Shown here one piece after another: positions 23,419-27,896 of a stretch of DNA of 27,896 bases. The notes under the pieces were generated by a model. It was not told the origin of the DNA. It was given only the letters and a program-made list of their open reading frames with translations, and made no database searches. A program made the translations under genes and the position numbers. The stretch is from contig JAWUVO010000007.1 of assembly GCA_034112325.1 (NCBI GenBank), forward strand, positions 1 to 27,896. Reading direction: 5' to 3'. Positions within the stretch are counted from its first letter, which is position 1, and every line of letters begins with the position of its first letter. The stretch comes from Bermanella sp034112325. Lineage in GTDB: Bacteria > Pseudomonadota > Gammaproteobacteria > Pseudomonadales > Oceanobacteraceae.

Positions 23419-24627
23419 ATGGGATTACGTTCAATGCTCGATAGCCTCGAACCTCATTTTACTAAAGGTGGCAGGTTCGAGAAAATGTATCCGCTTTATG
23501 AAGCAATTGATACAGGCTTATACTCACCGCCAAATGTTACCAATAATAGTGCCCATGTACGTGATGGCATTGACTTGAAGCGCGTCATGATCACGGTTTG
23601 GTTATGCTGTTTCCCAGCTATATTTTTTGGCATGTGGAATATCGGTTTTCAAGCTAACACTGCAATGGATGCAATGAATATTGCAGAAGCTGAAGGCTGG
23701 CGTGGCGCAATAATCTCTATGCTAACTGGCTACGACGTAGCAAGTATCTGGGATAATATTATATATGGTGCCATGTTCTTCCTGCCAATCTATGCTGTGA
23801 CATTTGTTGTTGGTGGCTTTTGGGAAGTTTTATTCGCCACTGTACGCGGTCATGAAGTAAACGAAGGTTTCTTTGTTACATCAATACTTTTTGCATTAAT
23901 TTGTCCACCAGATATCCCATTGTGGCAAGTTGCATTGGGCATCAGCTTTGGCATCGTGATTGGCAAAGAGATTTTTGGTGGAACCGGTAAAAATTTCTTA
24001 AACCCAGCCTTAACAGGCCGTGCATTTTTGTATTTTGCCTATCCTGCTCAAATTTCAGGTGATGCAGTATGGACAGCCGTTGATGGTTTTTCAGGCGCAA
24101 CGCCATTAGGTTTAGCGGCGACTGGCGGTATTGACGCTGTTTTAGCCACAGGCTTAACTTGGTTTGATGCCTTCTCTGGGACCATTCAGGGTTCTATTGG
24201 TGAAACCAGTACCATTGCAATTTTAATTGGCGGTTCGGTACTTGTGGTTATGGGTATTGCTTCTTGGCGTATTATTTCTGGCGTAATGATTGGTATGGTG
24301 GCGTTGTCATCTTTACTGAACTTTATCGGCTCAGATACTAACCCGATGTTTGCTATGTCGTGGTATTGGCACTTAGTTGTAGGTGGTTTTGCCTTTGGTA
24401 TGATCTTTATGGCCACCGATCCCGTATCATCTTCTATGACTCACACTGGTAAGTTCTTTTTTGGAGCCTTGATTGGTGTAATGGTTGTTTTGATTCGAGT
24501 GATCAACCCAGCGTTTCCTGAAGGAATCATGTTAGCAATATTATTTGCCAACTTGTTTGCCCCACTGATGGACCATTTTGTAGTTCAATCAAATATCAAA
24601 CGGAGGGTTGCGCGTAATGTCGGCTAA
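23419..24627 (+). CDS. nqrB: Na+-translocating NADH:quinone reductase subunit B
   Basis: NqrB is the main membrane subunit of the pump, carrying a covalent FMN, riboflavin and the likely sodium path. The 402 residues include about ten membrane helices. The FMN-attachment motif GFSGATPLG places the flavin on Thr228 (Thr236 in V. cholerae). The conserved loop KNFLNPALTGRAFLYFAYPA precedes it. The N-terminus MGLRSMLDSLEPHFTKGGRF is typical. The last 11 bases overlap the start of nqrC, indicating translational coupling. Flavin transfer needs ApbE, which is not in this window. Confidence 0.97.
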   Translation: MGLRSMLDSLEPHFTKGGRFEKMYPLYEAIDTGLYSPPNVTNNSAHVRDGIDLKRVMITVWLCCFPAIFFGMWNIGFQANTAMDAMNIAEAEGWRGAIISMLTGYDVASIWDNIIYGAMFFLPIYAVTFVVGGFWEVLFATVRGHEVNEGFFVTSILFALICPPDIPLWQVALGISFGIVIGKEIFGGTGKNFLNPALTGRAFLYFAYPAQISGDAVWTAVDGFSGATPLGLAATGGIDAVLATGLTWFDAFSGTIQGSIGETSTIAILIGGSVLVVMGIASWRIISGVMIGMVALSSLLNFIGSDTNPMFAMSWYWHLVVGGFAFGMIFMATDPVSSSMTHTGKFFFGALIGVMVVLIRVINPAFPEGIMLAILFANLFAPLMDHFVVQSNIKRRVARNVG

Positions 24628-25420
24628 TAACGATAGCATTAAAAAAACTCTTATAGTTGCGATATTGCTGTGCCTTGTGTGCTCAATCATTGTTGCGGGT
24701 TCCGCCGTTCTTCTTAAACCTTTGCAGGTTAAGAATAAACTAGAAGATAAAAAGAAAAACATACTGGCTGCTGCGGGTCTTCTTGTTGAAGGCAAGAGCA
24801 TCGAAGAACAGTTCAAACAAGTAAGTACTCGTATCGTGAACTTAGAAACAGGTGCTTACGCATCTGAAACTGAACTAAGTGAGTTAGCCGCTGCTGGTTT
24901 TCCAGTAGAACGGTTTGATCAAAAGAAATTAGCCAAAAACCCTAATTTCAGTAAAAAGTTAGCGGCTAAAAATGACCCTGCGAGTATCAAGCGCAAAGAA
25001 AAATTTGCAGCTGTTTACTTGGCCAAAAAAGATGGAGCAGTTGATCGGATTATTATTCCAGTTCACGGCTATGGTCTTTGGTCTACTTTGTACGGCTTTA
25101 TTGCTTTACAGGGCGACGCTGAAACAATTGCTGGTCTTGGCTTTTATTCTCACACTGAGACCCCAGGGTTAGGTGGTGAGATTGACAACCCAAACTGGAA
25201 ATCCATGTGGGTAGGCAAAAAAGTTCATGATGCATCAGGCTCAGTAGCAATAGATATTGTTAAAGGGTCAGTTGTTGCTGGTAACCCAAATGAAATTAAC
25301 CAAGTTGATGGGTTATCTGGGGCGACATTAACCAGTAATGGCGTTGAAAATTTATTGCGCTATTGGTTAGGCGAGCAGGGTTTTGCTGCTTATTTAACTA
25401 GCTTGGATCAAGGGGCTTAA
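24617..25420 (+). CDS. nqrC: Na+-translocating NADH:quinone reductase subunit C
   Basis: NqrC carries the second covalent FMN of the pump, on a periplasmic domain held by one N-terminal membrane helix (about residues 11-33). The 267-residue protein has the attachment motif GLSGATLTSNGV, giving Thr237 as the flavinylated residue. FYSHTETPGLGGEIDNP is also characteristic. I place the start at ATG 24617 (MSANNDSIKK), with GGAGGG 9 bp upstream; an in-frame TTG at 24608 lies at the ribosome site and is unlikely. It overlaps nqrB by 11 bp and ends 1 bp before nqrD. Confidence 0.96.
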   Translation: MSANNDSIKKTLIVAILLCLVCSIIVAGSAVLLKPLQVKNKLEDKKKNILAAAGLLVEGKSIEEQFKQVSTRIVNLETGAYASETELSELAAAGFPVERFDQKKLAKNPNFSKKLAAKNDPASIKRKEKFAAVYLAKKDGAVDRIIIPVHGYGLWSTLYGFIALQGDAETIAGLGFYSHTETPGLGGEIDNPNWKSMWVGKKVHDASGSVAIDIVKGSVVAGNPNEINQVDGLSGATLTSNGVENLLRYWLGEQGFAAYLTSLDQGA

Positions 25421-25421
25421 A

Positions 25422-26087
25422 ATGACGACATCTGTTAAAGAAATTTTAACCCAGCCATTATTAACCAATAACCCAATTGCTGTTCAAATTTTGGGTGTAT
25501 GTTCTGCACTGGCTGTAACTACAAGTTTAAACGTGACCCTAGTTATGTGTATTGCATTAACTTTGGTTACTGCATGTTCTAACTTATGTATTTCGATTAT
25601 TCGTAATCATATACCAGGCAATATTCGTATCATTGTGCAAATGACTATCATCGCGTCATTAGTAATTGTGGTAGATCAAATATTAAAAGCCTATGCCTAC
25701 GAAGTCAGTAAGTCACTTTCAGTATTTGTTGGTCTAATTATTACTAACTGTATTGTAATGGGTCGTGCAGAAGCATTTGCAATGAAAAATCCTCCTGTTT
25801 TAAGCTTCCTTGATGGTATTGGTAACGGTCTTGGGTACAGCGTTGTATTAATTTCGGTTGCCGTTGTGCGCGAACTGTTTGGTTCGGGTTCATTGTTTGG
25901 CTTTGAAATATTACCTCTTGTAACTAATGGCGGCTGGTATTACAGCAATGGTATGTTGTTATTACCACCAAGTGCTTTTTTTATTATTGGTTTGTTTATT
26001 TGGGTGTCTCGCACCTTGATTCCTACCCAGGTTGAAAAGGCCGACTTTAAAATCCAGCCAAATACTGAAACATCGGGGGCTCACTAA
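25422..26087 (+). CDS. nqrD: Na+-translocating NADH:quinone reductase subunit D
   Basis: NqrD is an integral membrane subunit of 221 residues with about six helices. Together with NqrE it binds an iron centre within the membrane; the two conserved cysteines are visible as Cys27 (ILGVCSALAVT) and Cys110 (IITNCIVMGRAEAFA). The motif PPVLSFLDGIGNGLGYS is typical. The A of the nqrE ATG is the last base of the nqrD stop codon, a 1-base overlap. Confidence 0.97.
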   Translation: MTTSVKEILTQPLLTNNPIAVQILGVCSALAVTTSLNVTLVMCIALTLVTACSNLCISIIRNHIPGNIRIIVQMTIIASLVIVVDQILKAYAYEVSKSLSVFVGLIITNCIVMGRAEAFAMKNPPVLSFLDGIGNGLGYSVVLISVAVVRELFGSGSLFGFEILPLVTNGGWYYSNGMLLLPPSAFFIIGLFIWVSRTLIPTQVEKADFKIQPNTETSGAH

Positions 26088-26695
26088 TGGAACATTATTT
26101 ATCTCTGTTCGTGAAGGCTGTATTCGTTGAGAATATGGCGTTGGCCTTTTTCTTAGGCATGTGCACGTTTTTAGCTATCTCTAAGAAAATTCAAACCTCT
26201 CTCGGTTTAGGTATCGCAGTAGTGGTTGTATTAACCATTACAGTGCCGGTGAATAATCTTATTTACACGTACCTGTTGAAAGAAGGTGCGTTAGCTTGGG
26301 CTGGCTACCCTGATGTAGACTTAAGCTTTTTAGGCTTAATCAGTTATATTGGTGTAATTGCGGCAATTGTACAGATCTTAGAAATGTTCTTAGATAAGTA
26401 CGTACCGGCATTATATAGCGCACTTGGTGTGTTCTTACCTTTGATCACAGTTAACTGTGCGATCATGGGTGCTTCGTTATTTATGGTCGAGCGTGACTAC
26501 CAGTTTGGTGAGTCGGTTGTTTATGGTTTTGGTGCAGGTGTGGGTTGGGCGTTAGCCATTACAGCTTTGGCCGGTATTCGTGAAAAACTAAAATACAGCG
26601 ATGTGCCAAAGGGCCTTGAAGGTCTTGGTATCACCTTTATGACAGTGGGTCTTATGTCACTTGGCTTTATGTCGTTCTCCGGCGTGTCTTTATAG
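26087..26695 (+). CDS. nqrE: Na+-translocating NADH:quinone reductase subunit E
   Basis: NqrE is a membrane subunit of 202 residues, similar in fold to NqrD and of inverted topology. Cys26 (FFLGMCTFLA) and Cys124 (TVNCAIMGASLF) supply the other two ligands of the shared iron centre. The starting segment MEHYLSLFVKAVFVENMAL is diagnostic, and VYGFGAGVGWALAI follows. It is 14 bp from nqrF. Confidence 0.97.
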   Translation: MEHYLSLFVKAVFVENMALAFFLGMCTFLAISKKIQTSLGLGIAVVVVLTITVPVNNLIYTYLLKEGALAWAGYPDVDLSFLGLISYIGVIAAIVQILEMFLDKYVPALYSALGVFLPLITVNCAIMGASLFMVERDYQFGESVVYGFGAGVGWALAITALAGIREKLKYSDVPKGLEGLGITFMTVGLMSLGFMSFSGVSL

Positions 26696-26709
26696 GGTTG
26701 GTGATAGAA

Positions 26710-27896
26710 ATGGGTGAATATACAGAAATTATTTTAGGCGTATTTATGTTTACCGCTATGGTGCTTGCACTTGTAGCGATAATATTGAGTGCCCGTGCCA
26801 AGCTAGTAAGCTCTGGTGAAGTTACCATTGAAATTAATGGTGACCCTGAGAAAACAATCAAAGTGGCTGCAGGCGACAAACTTTTGCAAACACTGGCCAG
26901 TAAGGGTGTGTTTTTATCGTCGGCTTGTGGCGGTGGTGGTACTTGTGCGCAGTGTAAATGCCAGGTTCATGAAGGTGGTGGTTCTATGCTGCCTACTGAA
27001 GAGTCTTACTTTACTAAGCGTGACGGCCGTGATGGCTGGCGTTTGTCTTGTCAGGTTCCTGTTAAGCAGGATATGAAGATTGAAGTTGAAGACGAAGTAT
27101 TTGGTGTTAAAAAGTGGGAATGTACGGTTGAATCTAACCCTAACGTTGCAACTTTTATTAAAGAGCTAACGCTTAAACTACCAGAAGGCGAAGTGGTAGA
27201 TTTTCGTGCCGGTGGTTACGTTCAGTTAGAATGTCCTCCATACGAAATTGACTTCTCTAGCTTTGATATTGAAGAAGAGTACCGTGGCGACTGGAAACAC
27301 TTTAAGTTTTTTGACCTTAAGGCGATTAATAAAGAAACCACGATTCGTGCTTACTCAATGGCTAACTATCCAGAAGAGCAGGGTATTGTTAAGTTTAATA
27401 TTCGTATTGCGACACCTCCTCCAGGTGCTGCGGGCATCAATCCAGGTATTATGTCTTCATACGTATTTAACATGAAGCCTGGCGATAAAATTACAGTATA
27501 CGGCCCATTTGGTGAGTTTTTTGCAAAAGATACTAGCGCTGAGATGGTGTTTGTTGGTGGTGGTGCTGGCATGGCTCCAATGCGTTCGCATATTTTTGAT
27601 CAGCTTAAGCGTCTTAAGTCGGATCGTAAGATTAGCTTTTGGTATGGTGCTCGTTCATTACGAGAACTGTTTTACAAAGAAGATTATGATGGATTAGCTG
27701 CAGAATTCCCTAATTTTGAATGGCACGTTGCTATGTCAGATCCCCAGCCTGAAGATAACTGGGAAGGACTAACAGGATTTATTCATAATGTACTTCTAGA
27801 AGAGTACTTAAAGGACCATCCTGCTCCAGAAGATTGTGAGTTTTACATGTGCGGGCCACCAATCATGAACCAGTCGGTTACAAATATGTTATTAGA
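26710..27896 (+). CDS. nqrF: Na+-translocating NADH:quinone reductase subunit F, 3' end beyond window
   Basis: NqrF is the NADH-oxidising entry subunit: one membrane helix (about residues 7-27), a [2Fe-2S] ferredoxin domain and an FAD/NADH reductase domain. The iron-sulfur cysteines are Cys73, Cys79, Cys82 (SACGGGGTCAQCKCQ) and Cys114 (RLSCQVP). The FAD motif IRAYSMANYP, the NADH motif VFVGGGAGMAPMRSH and CGPPIMNQ near the end are present. The frame is open from ATG 26710 to the window edge with no shift: 395 full codons, against about 408 in relatives, so only about a dozen residues are missing. Overlapping frames in this region are shadows. Confidence 0.97.
   Translation, partial: MGEYTEIILGVFMFTAMVLALVAIILSARAKLVSSGEVTIEINGDPEKTIKVAAGDKLLQTLASKGVFLSSACGGGGTCAQCKCQVHEGGGSMLPTEESYFTKRDGRDGWRLSCQVPVKQDMKIEVEDEVFGVKKWECTVESNPNVATFIKELTLKLPEGEVVDFRAGGYVQLECPPYEIDFSSFDIEEEYRGDWKHFKFFDLKAINKETTIRAYSMANYPEEQGIVKFNIRIATPPPGAAGINPGIMSSYVFNMKPGDKITVYGPFGEFFAKDTSAEMVFVGGGAGMAPMRSHIFDQLKRLKSDRKISFWYGARSLRELFYKEDYDGLAAEFPNFEWHVAMSDPQPEDNWEGLTGFIHNVLLEEYLKDHPAPEDCEFYMCGPPIMNQSVTNMLL

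Noticed and set aside
26710..27896. Possible frameshift in nqrF, because several short plus-strand frames overlap it
   Set aside because: Frame from 26710 was followed to the window edge; all conserved motifs are in one frame without a stop.

Overview
The window looks like chromosome of a marine gammaproteobacterium with low-to-moderate GC. The gene order lexA / psrA / nagZ / methylthio-purine phosphorylase / csiV / mfd / long gap / nqr is one I know from Pseudomonas and relatives. The complete start of a Na+-translocating NADH dehydrogenase operon suggests a salt-water lifestyle. The AT-rich composition points away from Pseudomonas itself, towards an Oceanospirillales-like lineage such as the Oleispira/Bermanella/Thalassolituus type. 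The lineage is inferred, not proven. I see no tRNA, rRNA, CRISPR, insertion sequence or prophage, and no broken genes.

Layout. (1) 1-3882: the 3' end of sucD with its terminator, a non-coding stretch holding two hairpins, a pair of hotdog-fold thioesterases, and the chaperone htpG behind a near-consensus heat-shock (sigma-32) promoter. (2) 4015-5375: a small outer-membrane beta-barrel of YfaZ type and two small unassigned proteins, ending at a bidirectional terminator. (3) 5480-6137: lexA on the minus strand, with an SOS-box promoter. (4) 6165-11450: a self-contained cassette of TetR repressor, RND/MMPL inner-membrane transporter, periplasmic LolA-like protein and outer-membrane beta-barrel. 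It sits between lexA and psrA, which I recall as neighbours in Pseudomonas. A promoter with a palindromic operator precedes it. (5) 11527-15698: psrA under a promoter overlapped by two PsrA-type boxes, then a signal-less YkuD protein, nagZ, an MscS-like channel and a 5'-methylthioinosine-type phosphorylase. (6) 15887-20115: csiV and mfd as a minus-strand operon. (7) 20181-21739: the long, N-terminally extended gap with promoter and terminator. (8) 21740-27896: a 345-bp leader with a large hairpin, then nqrABCDE and all but the last few codons of nqrF.

How the genes fit together. The YkuD protein and NagZ probably act together in cytosolic peptidoglycan recycling. CsiV (cell envelope) and Mfd (transcription-coupled repair) share a transcript. 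NqrA-F form one sodium-pumping respiratory complex, and the FMN-attachment threonines and iron-ligating cysteines are visible. The most interesting unit is the TetR-RND-LolA-like-barrel cassette. It has one component for each envelope compartment and resembles a dedicated lipid or amphiphile export route. Its substrate cannot be read from the sequence.
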